A DNA stretch of 64,000 nucleotides, taken from the NCBI GenBank assembly GCA_907164885.2, contig OU015492.1:198625460-198689459 (forward strand), read 5' to 3'. The translations under genes and the position numbers were made by a program. Positions 48,349 through 57,644 of this stretch are shown one piece after another (positions within the stretch are counted from its first letter, which is position 1; each line of letters starts with the position of its first letter). The DNA is from Dolomedes plantarius. Taxonomy: Eukaryota > Arthropoda > Arachnida > Araneae > Dolomedidae. The notes beneath the pieces are model-generated. The model had not been told where the DNA came from. It saw only the letters and a program-made list of their open reading frames with translations, and did not search any database.

Positions 48349-49018
48349 TCTATTTATATAAAACAGTTCCATAACTAACTGACTGACTGACTGACTGACT
48401 GACATACAACGCAGAGACCAAACCGCTGGACCTAAAGGTTTGAAATTTTCCATGGCGATTCCTCTTATAGTGTAGGGGTGCAATAAGAAAGATTTTTGAA
48501 AAATTCTTCTTAGATTTTTTAAATTAAATTTTTAAGCTCTTTTAGTAACTTTTTTTAAGTTTGCATTTAAAATAACAATTTCAGGGTTATAAAATTTATA
48601 TCACGAGAAAGATCATAAAAATTCCTTTAAAATGAGATCTTTTTTTAATCTTTACCTCCATTTTCTAATTTTTGGTAATGTTTAAAGATTAATTTTTAGA
48701 ATTTAATTTATTAAATGCTGATCACGTGATTTCTTTTTCTGGCACTTTAAATAAATTTATCGTCACGTGCATAACAACTAAATAGACAAAAAAAATATTT
48801 TTTTCTTGCTAATGCGGCAGACGATTGGACATTATCCAAAAAAATATTAAAATAAAATTAAAGATATTATGTTCCCGAAACTGTACTATATTTAGGCCAG
48901 GCGCCCACTGTCAACTTTTAATTTGGGCAACTAAACAGTTTAGTCACTTGGAAGTTGCCGGATACCTTCGACATGTGCCCACTGGCAACTAAATAGTTGC
49001 TTTGCACTCAGTTTGAAA

Positions 49019-49922
49019 ATGGATTTCGTGGCAGCTGCAAGTGTTTGTGCCCTCGTTCTACGGCGAAAACGTAAACAAAGCCATAGAAGATTTTGGGTCC
49101 CTCCAATAACAAGTAGATTATTTGACGGGCAGTTTTATAAATTATTTGAAGATTTAAGAGTACACCCAACAAAATGTTTCAACTACTTTCGGAATAGCGT
49201 TGAAAGTTTCGAGAAACTGTTGTTATTAGTGGGGCCCAGTATTTCTTACCAAAATACAAGATTACTTTTGGCTGTACCACCGCAGGAAAGATTAGTTTTC
49301 ACTTTAAGGTACGAAAAAAAAATTCTTAAAAATTTGCAAGTTTATTGAAATAAAATACATATTATAAACATTTTTTTGTAAAAAATGTTTTCGACTGTGC
49401 TTCTAGCAATAGTGGATTGCGATTACAAGTTCATTTATGTAGAAGTTGGAGCATACGGTTCATCAAGTGATTCTAATATTTTTAAACAGTCAGCATTTTC
49501 AAGGTTGCTTGAAAGAAACCAATTAAAAATTCCAGAACAAAGTTGTCTCCCTAATGACGACAATGGAACGGCAATGCCATTTACTCTAGTGGGGGATGAG
49601 GCATTTGCTCTTTCACAGTTTGCATTACGACCATATCCCAGCAGAAATCTGTCCGTAAAACAACGTATCTTTAATTTCAGATTAACAAGAGTCCGCAGAC
49701 TGGTAGAATGTACGTTTTGGAATTTTAGCAAACAAATAGAGAATATTTCACAGGCCTCTCGATACCAGTATGGAATTCAGTGAATCTGTTATTAAAGCAT
49801 GCTTCATTCTACACAATTTTGTTAGAAAACATGATGGAATACGTTTTGAAGACACTCTCTTTGACTGTTCAATGGAAAGAATCTCTACAGTTGGAGTAAG
49901 AAGCAACAATCAAGGTCAATAA
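49019..49922 (+). pseudogene. Harbinger transposase (DDE_Tnp_4 type), internally deleted
   Basis: The ATG at 49019 starts an N-terminal part (to 49348) with FRNSVESFEKLLLLVGPSIS and PPQERLVFTLRY. About 100 codons usual for the family (HTH and first part of the DDE fold) are then missing, replaced by ~40 bp. The second part has LLAIVDCDYKFIYVEVGAYG (first D), FTLVGDEAFAL (second D) and RVRRLVECTFW (E). A frameshift near 49770 moves the end, KACFILHNFVRKHDGI, into another frame, stopping at 49920-49922. Catalytic residues survive but the protein cannot be complete. Confidence 0.88.
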
Positions 49923-50047
49923 GAGATTATTTTACATATTATTTCATTTCTCCCCAAAGAAGTGTTCCTTGGCAGTATGACAAAATTTAATATAAAAGCT
50001 GTATATGATAAATGAAAAGAGTTAATATTAAAAAATTATCAACTTAC

Positions 50048-50222
50048 TCTTTGAGTTCTTTTGTTTTTCCTCCAACTTATCCCAATTTTCAATGAATTGT
50101 TGACACAATTCCTCAAATATAGTCTTCATTAAATTTTTCTCAGAATATTCTTTTGATTTTATGTTGTATATAGCTGGCCGTTTTTCAATTTCACTTATAA
50201 ATAGTTCAGTGTCCAGCGACAT
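50048..50222 (-). CDS. MADF-domain protein of the Harbinger element, first exon
   Basis: The minus strand from ATG at 50222 reads MSLDTELFISEIEKRPAIYN and continues with EKNLMKTIFEELCQQF. This is the N-terminal two thirds of a MADF domain (acidic start, L/F-I-x-x-I-x-x-RPAIY-N core), the DNA-binding partner that Harbinger transposases need. The exon appears to end at a splice donor (GTAAGT on the minus strand, at 50047-50042). The following exon, which should finish the domain, is not evident, perhaps destroyed by deletion. It is convergent with the transposase. Confidence 0.72.
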
Positions 50223-50324
50223 GTTTACACCGAGTACTGAAGCAAACTGGTGATCTTCAACTTTGCCAACTCCTCGTGAATCGGACTAGCCAAACACGCC
50301 CTCGATGATTTGCCTCGATCAGAT

Positions 50325-50753
50325 CCATATGCGTAGCGTCGGAGGGGCACGTGCCCCCAAACTTAACTTGAAATAAATTAAAACTTTAATAAAAGTTCAG
50401 CTAAAATCGGAAAATTGTAGAAAACTTTTAAGAAAGTTGTTTTTTTTCCTCTTTTTCAAACTATGAAACTAAAGATTCCGATTATGTCTTTAGCCTTAAC
50501 ATAGTTTTTAACAATGATATGATCCATAACAAAAATTAGATGCTATTTTTTTTCTCATTTTATTTATATTATATTTATTTGTCTTAATGTATAACTTTTG
50601 AATACTACACAAACATCAATTCTATTGTTATTCAATTTCAAAAATATCATTTCATATTTTAAGGAACGTCTTGCAGTCAATGCGCGGAAGAGGGCTCTAA
50701 CTGAATTCAATTCGTGCAGCCCCAAAAAAAGTTAGAAGCACGCTACGCCTATG
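50325..50753. mobile_element. hAT-type MITE nested in the Harbinger element
   Basis: Ends CATATGCGTAGCG and (read inward) CATAGGCGTAGCG match at 12 of 13 positions. They are bordered by the 8-bp direct repeat ATCAGATC (50317-50324, 50754-50761), the target duplication length of hAT elements. Both ends continue with GC-rich subterminal sequence around a GGGGC motif. 429 bp, no coding. Confidence 0.85.
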
Positions 50754-51137
50754 ATCAGATCTATTGCAAGCAACTAAATAATCACCAGTGGGTGCAGTCT
50801 TATCTAAACCAACGTGATCAATTTTCCCCGGCAACAGTTTCATCACCCAAAGAATCGAACATGTTGGAATTTTTTAGTTGCCGCAACTAAAAAATCGCCA
50901 GTGGGAGCATTACCGAAGGAATCAATGTGTTTCATTTTTGTGATTAAAAAGTTGCTTTGAAATAATCGACAGTGGGCGCCTAGCCTAACTGTACTATATT
51001 CTTTAGTATGTTCTATTGCATTTAATTTGAACATTTTCTTCTACATTATTTTGTCTATAAAAATATCCTTTACTATTTTTTTATAATTATATTTTTTTTG
51101 TTTTTTTTACATCAATTGTATACATTGATGTCGTATT

Positions 51138-51139
<2 letters not shown>

Positions 51140-51181
<42 letters not shown>
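51140..51181. repeat. (TA)n microsatellite inside the Helitron 3' part
   Basis: About 42 bp of TA repeats, flanked on both sides by a CATTGATxGT(T)GTAT(T)TA-like motif. Confidence 0.95.
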
Positions 51182-51186
<5 letters not shown>

Positions 51187-51255
51187 TAATTGCATACATT
51201 GATAGTTGTATTTAATTTGAATGTACTCCGTAGCGAAGTGCGGGTTTTCAGCTAG

Positions 51256-51641
51256 TTATTACATAAAGCCGTTGTACTAGAACTATGGTCTCTAGTACAG
51301 TTGTGTCAAGTCAGTCCGTCAGGTTACAGTCTGGGCTCAGAAGATGTCCACTTCTTCACCAACTAGAATGTTTAGGTAATTATTTTTTTATGTCAAAATA
51401 TTTTTTATTACACAATGGCTAATTAAACCTCTAAATTATGATGACAGCTGTCTTGCAAAACCGTTTACTAAAAAAAAAAGAAGAAATAAAAAGCTTGATA
51501 TTCGGAGAGTTAGGGAGTTCTTCTCTTTATATTATGATAAAAGTATCTATAAAACCGACTGAATGCAGCATAACTCGAGAATTCCCGTATTTAACGCAAG
51601 GCTTGCCATTACCTCATGAGTAAAAGTAGTAAAGTAATGGC
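51256..51641. other. unannotated sequence
   Basis: Flank of the Helitron. A 61-codon frame at 51438-51623 is not supported. Confidence 0.5.
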
Positions 51642-51805
51642 ATATCATTGCGATATGCCATTTCTTTCCAAACACGTTGTAATGTTTCACTGTTAACTAT
51701 TTGTAAAGTATCGAACAGTTATTAGTACAAACAGTTAATAGTACAAGAAGTTAATAGTGAAACATTACAACGTGTTTGGCAAGAAAGGGCATATCGCAAT
51801 GATAT
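51642..51805. repeat. near-perfect foldback hairpin, arms ~64-70 bp
   Basis: The left arm ATATCATTGCGATATGCC, then a TTTCTTTCCAAACACGTTGT block and AATGTTTCACTGTTAACT, is repeated as its complement on the right with about four or five mismatches. The central part is a set of short ACAGTTAWTAGTACAA direct repeats. Transcription through it would give a long hairpin RNA. It could be a foldback MITE; no clear target duplication was found. Confidence 0.85.
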
Positions 51806-51952
51806 TATACGGGTGACTAAAGGAAGTCATATCGAACACCTGTGAAAAAAAATTAACATTTTTCCTTTTGAATGATATGCTAATTATAATTTTCTGTTTG
51901 TAATTATGGAAATTATTAAATTTTGTAATCGGATGATTCTTTCCTGATAACC

Positions 51953-51954
<2 letters not shown>

Positions 51955-52023
<69 letters not shown>

Positions 52024-52048
52024 TAGATAGATAGATAGATAGATATAT
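51955..52048. repeat. compound microsatellite (TA)n(GA)n(GATA)n
   Basis: About 50 bp of TA, then GA, then GATA/TGTA units, ending at the left end of the Tc1-like element at 52060. Confidence 0.95.
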
Positions 52049-52059
52049 GTATGTATGTA

Positions 52060-53450
52060 CACTCATGGACAAAAAAATTAGTGCACCAAGAAATAATTGC
52101 GGGATCATAACGAAACTTGCAATGAAGGTACATGTCGGGGAGATATGCAAATGATTAGAAATGCAGCGTGATTGCGCATTACGTATAGCCGGTAGAGGGC
52201 GTTGAACATCGTACTCTGTGCAGTATAAAACAGGTAACCAAAGCTTGTTTGAGTGTGCTGAATCATTTAGAAAGGAAGAGCTGAGATAGACATGCCATTA
52301 CGCCGTGTTCGAAGACAATATAAGCAGTTGTCGCAGTTTGAGAGGGGGAGAATCGTCGGGATGATGGAAGCTGGGTGGTCAGCTAGGCGAGTAGCTCGTC
52401 AATTAGGCCGCTCTGATTGTGTTGTGAGGAGGTGTTGGGACCAGTGGACCCGAGAGATGTCATGTACACGAAGACCAGGCTCAGGACGCCCTCGACAGAC
52501 CAGTCGTCGAGAAGACCGCCACATCGTAAGAAATGCACGCGTACAGCCAACTGCTTTATCGGCCGCCATCCAGGCACAGGTAGCACCTTCACTAGTGTCT
52601 TCTCGAACCATACGAAGGCGCCTGGCTGAATGACAGTTGGTATCGCGGCGCCCATTACGTGTGCTGCCCTTGACGCCCACCCATCGACGCCTCCGTTTGG
52701 AGTTTTGCCGCGCACGAGGAAACTGGACTGCAGCGGAATGGAACCAGGTCGTCTTTAGCGACGAATCCAGATTCAATCTCGGCAGTGATGACAATCGTGT
52801 TCGTGTGTGGAGAGCCCGTGGTGAACGCTTCAATCCTGCCTTTGCTGTACAGCGACACATCGCTCCCACAGCTGGTGTGATGATATGGGGTGCCATTGCC
52901 TACAATACACGATCACCACTAGTATTGTTCCGTGGCACCATGACAGCCCAGCGGTATGTTCATGAAATCCTGCAACCACATGTGTTGCCACTCATGCAAC
53001 GGCTCCCATGAGCCATTTTTCAACAAGACAATGCTCGGCCTCATACGGCAAGGGTGTCACAAGACTGTCTCCGCACTGTTACTACCCTTCCTTGGCCTGC
53101 CCGATCCCCAGATTTGTCTCCAATCGAGCATATCTGGGATCATTTGGGCATCCCACGAGTTTGAACGAACTAGAGGTAAGGTTACAGCAAATATGGAACG
53201 GAATGTCTCAAGACATCATACAGAACTTGTATGACTCAATGCCCGATCGTATCGCATCGTGCATTCGCGCTAGAGGGGGTCCAACGGAGTATTAACTCCT
53301 CCGTTCTTTTGCCTTTTTCTCTGAAATAAATTATCCTTTTTCTTTGATTTTCTTATCATTTACTTATATCAAAGTTGTCATTACGTATGTAAAATTTCGT
53401 TTCATTTTGACGACTCCTTCTTGGTGCGCTAATTTTTTTGTCCATGAGTG
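52060..53450 (+). mobile_element. Tc1-like element (DD34E, second subfamily), inserted in a microsatellite
   Basis: Starts after TA (52058-52059) with CACTCATGGACAAAAAAATT and ends at 53450 with the inverted copy. The inverted repeats match over ~33 bp with one mismatch near the inner end. The right flank is CA, probably a mutated TA. Both sides are microsatellite (GATA/TGTA on the left, TGTA/TA on the right), so it landed inside a repeat tract. 1,391 bp, one gene. Confidence 0.93.
52292..53295 (+). pseudogene. Tc1-like transposase with two stops and a deletion
   Basis: The ATG at 52292 begins MPLRRVRRQYKQLSQFERGR. Helix-turn-helix segments lie at RQLGRSDCVVRRCWDQW and SSRTIRRRLAE. TGA at 52631-52633 interrupts the linker. 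The frame continues through QVVFSDESRF (first D), TAGVMIWGAIAY and HVLPLMQRLP, then a second TGA at 53009-53011. It resumes with AIFQQDNARPH (second D) and SPDLSPIEHIWDHLG (E, 34 residues on). A small deletion near 53146 shifts the frame; the end, NLYDSMPDRIASCIRARGG, and TAA at 53293 follow. Inactive. Confidence 0.92.
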
Positions 53451-53454
53451 CATG

Positions 53455-53481
53455 TGTATATATATATATGTATATAAATAA

Positions 53482-53567
<86 letters not shown>

Positions 53568-53578
53568 TTATTTATTTA

Positions 53579-53624
<46 letters not shown>
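53455..53624. repeat. (TA)n microsatellite with TTTA interruptions
   Basis: About 170 bp of TA repeats broken by a TTTATTTATTTATA tract near 53563-53582. The Ile-Tyr frames here are artefacts. Confidence 0.97.
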
Positions 53625-53625
<1 letters not shown>

Positions 53626-53630
<5 letters not shown>

Positions 53631-54365
53631 AGATGATATGTTTTGATTAAGAACAAATAATATGGAGTTTTTTGATAGAGACTAAATTTTTCTGGAAAAG
53701 AATTCTGTTATGGCTGTGACTTATTAATTGATGACTCATAGCACTAACAACTAAATTTAAGGTCTCTTCAAGCTTTTCTTATCGTGGGGTTATGGAAATT
53801 TTAAAATTTTAGGATTATTGACAAAGAGCTTTCTCGCAATCTTTGGTTTGGCATCAAAAGAACTTTCCAATGTTTAAGAAAAATATTTCAAAGAGTGTTT
53901 ACCATATTATTGTCAATGGGAATAAATCTTATTTCAATATCGGAATATCCCGATATTTTAATACAGGTGTAAAATACAGAGCTGCAGTTTGATGACTCTT
54001 TAGAAATGTTGACAAACGAAAAAATCTTCCTGGTATACGATTTCAGAAATGTTTATGCGGATATATGAAAAAACCTGGAATATTTACTTTTATTTTATTA
54101 GAAAGCCAGCTCTCTCCCTGCCGTAAGATAAAAAATAAACTAATACTTTCAATATCGAGTCAAAGAAGCTAGAAAATCACGACATATATATTGTACAAAG
54201 TTTATTCTGTCAGAGATCTTTATGATTGTTGTAAATATGTCAGTTCTGGTGATATTTTCCGCTAGTATAAAGTCATATTAAACATTTCAAAAGATAAAAG
54301 GCTGGTAGCTAATGTCTCAAGATGATTATTCATTCCCGAGAGTCTCAATGCTTTTTTAAATAGTT
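53626..54365. other. unannotated AT-rich sequence
   Basis: Nothing recognised. Confidence 0.5.
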
Positions 54366-54917
54366 CGTTACTCTTTCTATGAAAAATTTTATTATTAATT
54401 TGAAACGAAAACAAAATACTTATGACCACTTAAATAAAAATTAAGTTTCTTAGACAAGAATTTAACAGTCTCCTTTTTCCTTAGGCTTTTAAATTTTAAA
54501 GTCATGCCCACGGTCCAAGGTTACTCTTTCTATGTTAAACTTTCTATGTTAAACTTCTTATGTCGTTACTCTTTCTATGAAAAATTTTATTATTAATTTG
54601 AAACGAAAACAAAATACTTATGACTACTTAAATAAAAATTAAGTTTCTTAGACAAGAATTTAACAGTCTCCTTTTTCCTTAGGCTTTTAAATTTTAAAGT
54701 CATGCCCACGGTCCAAGGTTACTCTTTCTATGTTAAACTTTCTATGTTAAACTTCTTATGTCGTTACTCTTTCTATGAAAAATTTCATTATTAATTTGAA
54801 ACGAAAACAAAATACTTATGACTACTTAAATAAAAATTAAGTTTCTTAGACAAGAATTTAACAGTCTCCTTTTTCCTTAGGCTTTTAAATTTTAAAGTCA
54901 TGCCCACGGTCCAAGGT
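54366..54917. repeat. 198-bp tandem repeat, 2.8 copies, running into a SINE head
   Basis: Copies begin at 54366, 54564 and 54762 (CGTTACTCTTTCTATGAAAA), exactly 198 bp apart and nearly identical. Each contains a GCCCACGGTCCAAGGT segment. In copies one and two it is followed by TACTCTTTCTATG. In the third it continues as the tRNA-like head of a SINE, so the amplified unit includes the first bases of that SINE. Confidence 0.92.
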
Positions 54918-55010
54918 AGCCTAGAGGTAGCACGTCGGTTTTCAGTAATGAGGTTGCTCGGATCGATTCCTGACAAGCGCCATTAAATACCCTTGTGTCT
55001 AGTCAGGATA
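54903..55010 (+). mobile_element. tRNA-derived SINE, 5' half
   Basis: The tRNA-like head has A-box-like AGCCTAGAGGTAGCACG and B-box-like GGATCGATTCC, then AAGCGCCATTAAATA and TGTCTAGTCAGGATA, where the 3-kb element interrupts it. The other half resumes at 58057. The other SINE copies read through this point without interruption. Confidence 0.85.
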
Positions 55011-55422
55011 TAGTCCAGTCAATTTGTGCTCAAAAGGGGCCCTCGAGGGAAAATTTTGGGGTAGTTTTGATTTCTTCTATTTTATATGTTTTTTGGGGTG
55101 CTGAATCCGAATCTGAGGTTTGTTAACAAAATTTCGTGACGCAACATTGAAAAAAATGCAAAAAAAGGTGAAAATTTTCATTTTTTTGGCGGTTTTTTGC
55201 TTATAACTCGGAAACTATCAACTTTTCGCATATAACCCTTTTTATCAAAATTAAAGTACATAAAATTTCCTACAAATTTCACTATTTAGGTTTTTTTCTC
55301 CGACGGACCGTTTGGGCTCAAGCGCTATTTGAAAATTGGCGTATTTCGGCTGGCTCCGCAAAAACCCACTTTTTTCACTCCAAAACTTATCATTAAAGGC
55401 TGTCATTTAATTCCTCCTTCCA
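55011..55422 (+). repeat. left long terminal inverted repeat
   Basis: Contains AAAATTTTGGGGTAGTTTTG, CTTATAACTCGGAAACTATC, CTCCGACGGACCGTTTGGGC and, at the inner end, GGCTGTCATTTAATTCCTCC. The outer 50 bp differ from the right repeat by a small insertion (GGGGCCCTC). Confidence 0.9.
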
Positions 55423-55847
55423 ATACAATGTAGGATTTTCAAAATCACATTGTATTTAAATTCTGTGCAAATATAATTCTGTCTTGTACGTATTTCATGT
55501 TCTTTATTCTCGGCGAGCCTCACCAAATGATTTTATAACTGCCCCGTTTGGTTTAAAAGCCCTCTTTCCTTCCATTCGATTCCTTCACAAACGATTCAAG
55601 GCCAACTACGTCACCGTGTACATGCGTACCCAATCAACACCCCCTATATCCGATATAGGGGTGTTGACGCAGTCTCAAGTCCCTTCATATTGTTCACGAG
55701 GTTTCCTCCCCTCCCCCCCTCCAAAAAAAAAATTAAAACACCGGCCATCCGATTCCTACCAGTGGCAGTGCGAAGGAAGTAAGTAGTTCAGTGTTAGAAT
55801 CCAACGACAACACGATTCAAAAGTTATATTTGCGCGTAGTGTTAAAA

Positions 55848-57195
55848 ATGGCTTCAAAGTGTGTTTTATTTGTGATGAAGTGCTGGATAATAACGTAGAG
55901 AAGGTGATAACGGTGCGGCAAAGAGGTTTGAAAACGTTTATCGAGTCAAGAAAGAAGAGGAAGGATGGTCAGCATGTTCAGCTACGTGAAAAATCTGCAG
56001 TTGATGTTCATGAGCGATGTCGTACAAACTACATTAATAAAAGAATGATTGCAGCTCATTTGAAGAAAGCGGAACAGGGTAGAGAGCAAGTCAAAAGACG
56101 TTCTACTGAAGCGCATTTCAATTTCAAAACTCATTGTTTTATGTGTGGCCTCGTCATAACACCTGACTTTATAGAACAACAAAGAAAAAAGAAAACCAAT
56201 CGTAATATTGTGTATCAGGTTCGAATTTTGAAAGTCAAGGAAACTATCATAAAAAGGGCAGAAGAACGTGGTGATGAGTATGGACAAACCATAATCAAAC
56301 GTCTTTTGCCTGTCTCAGACTTGGTGGTTTCTGATTGTCAGTATCATAGTTTATGCATGAGAAAATTGTACAATCCCCCCAAAATTCAAGGGAAGAGAAA
56401 AAGGGGTCCATTCGCCAATCATGTTGAAGAAGCAATGGAATATGTCTACACTTATCTTGAGAATAGTGATTGAGTATGTCAGTTTACGCTAGACGAGTTG
56501 GTGGACCAAATCAAAGGTGATTATCGTCCTGACATAAAGACAGTTAAAGCTCATCTACTCAAAAAATATGGAAGCGATATAATAATGACCTTTTCTCCAA
56601 ACAAGAAGCTGGTAGTGTGTTTCAAAAACACAGGGTATAAAATTTTAAATGATTCTTGGTACCAGCAGGCGTTAAAAATGAACAAGAGGAAAGACTCCGG
56701 ATTATTAAGACGGCTGCTGCAATTGTTGTTGAGGATATCCGGAGCCAGGTTTATGAGACCGCACAGTACCCCTCACCTGATAAATTTTTGGAAGGAAATG
56801 AGGAACTCATTCCTGAAAGTCTCCGTACATTTATGGAAACAGTTGTACTAAACAAAAAACGTGGGGACCATGATATGTGGAAGAAGAAGAACACAGCACT
56901 GGCTCATAGTCTTGTAGCAGCAGTGAGGCCCAGATCATTCATTTCACCAGTCCTCGTAGGGTTGGCAGTGTTTCTGTACAAGAAGTACGGCTCAAGGAAA
57001 TTAGTCGATGTGGTTTCCTCATTGGGATTTTGTTCGACTTACACAGAGGCTGTCCGCCTGGAAGCATCAGCTGTCAGCAGCGATCCGCTGAAAGTTAACC
57101 AGCCATGCTTTTCACAGCAGGTGTACGATAATGCTGATTTTAATGTACATACAATCGACGGATACAGATCCTTTCACGTCATGGGCACAGACTGA
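55848..57195 (+). pseudogene. zinc-finger-like protein of the 3-kb element (unrecognised family, several lesions)
   Basis: It probably starts at the ATG at 55845-55847 (MASK), but one base too few shifts it from the main frame, which opens with CFICDEV. Two Cys/His clusters are seen: C-x2-C ... VHERC near residues 5-60 and HCFMCG ... DCQYHSLC near 100-170, each C-x2-C plus H-x3-C, suggesting zinc binding. A TGA at 56471-56473 and a frameshift near 56660-56690 interrupt it. Downstream comes RRGDHDMWKKKN, then a hydrophobic helix (SPVLVGLAVFLYKKYGSRKL), then DNADFNVHTIDG, and a stop at 57193. I recall similar uncharacterised proteins in many invertebrates, usually longer, with DNADFNV-x-T-x-DG mid-protein; if so, the C-terminal half is missing here. 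Confidence 0.65.
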
Positions 57196-57436
57196 AGAAC
57201 AGACTGAAGAAATAAGCTTACATGATGCGGAAGGTATGTCTAATCTCACAATCTATTTCGTAATCACTCATCTCTCCTTAAGATATGATCACAAGTTGTT
57301 GTTTTCTCACCACCTCTTTCATTTTCCACATGAACAAGCCCCGACTCTGACGACAGAACAACCCGAACCTGTGCCAGGACTCGCCGCCTTCGAAGAACCT
57401 CAGCCAGAACCCTCTAAACGACAACGGCTCATATAA
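57196..57436 (+). pseudogene. Pro/Glu-rich 3' coding piece of the 3-kb element
   Basis: Directly after the stop at 57195, another frame reads TEEQTEEISLHDAEG, then a GTATGT that could be a splice donor (57234-57239). Near 57335 a frame resumes with a Pro/Glu-rich stretch (TTEQPEPVPGLAAFEEPQ) and ends in the basic KRQRLI at 57436. The acidic-then-basic tail suggests the C-terminus of the element's protein, joined by an internal deletion. The intron is a guess. Confidence 0.35.
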
Positions 57437-57644
57437 TAATCTAATATATGATCATATGTATTGTAATACAATATAATAAAATGTAATAATTTTTCAAGAT
57501 TTTTCTTTGGAATTTCAACTTTTTTGTAACAATTACAACTAATTTGTACAATTTCGGACTTCTTTAAATAACTTGAACATTATTTTATTTTTGAAAAAAT
57601 TACCTGTACCTCTACATATACGATCAAAATAAGGTATGTGCAGA

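Larger units (their letters stand above)
48895..50985 (+). mobile_element. PIF/Harbinger transposon inside the Helitron
   Basis: The ends GGCCAGGCGCCCACTGTC (left) and GGCTAGGCGCCCACTGTC (right, read inward) are near-identical inverted repeats. Subterminal copies of the CAACT-(A/T)n and CCAGTGGG motifs recur inward on both sides. It carries a Harbinger transposase (plus) and a MADF-type partner (minus), the usual two-gene arrangement. Flanks read TTTA and TAAC, so the target duplication is TA or unclear. A 14-bp direct repeat also flanks it. Confidence 0.88.
48349..51255 (+). mobile_element. non-autonomous Helitron, split by a Harbinger insertion
   Basis: The 5' end TCTATTTATATAAAAC follows an A, then comes a (CTGA)n tract and an ACGCAGAGACCAAACCGCTG segment typical of Helitron 5' regions. 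The 3' end at 51255 is CGGGTTTTCAGCTAG followed by T, with an upstream CCGTA-GCGAAG-TGCGG hairpin. Insertion between A and T without target duplication fits rolling-circle transposition. The Helitron's own sequence is ~815 bp (48349-48894 and 50986-51255), including a TA microsatellite. There is no Rep/helicase gene. Confidence 0.88.

Noticed and set aside
48879..51000. 14-bp target duplication as evidence for a Mutator-like element
   Set aside because: The transposase and MADF gene are clearly PIF/Harbinger; a pre-existing tandem 16-mer is the simpler reading.
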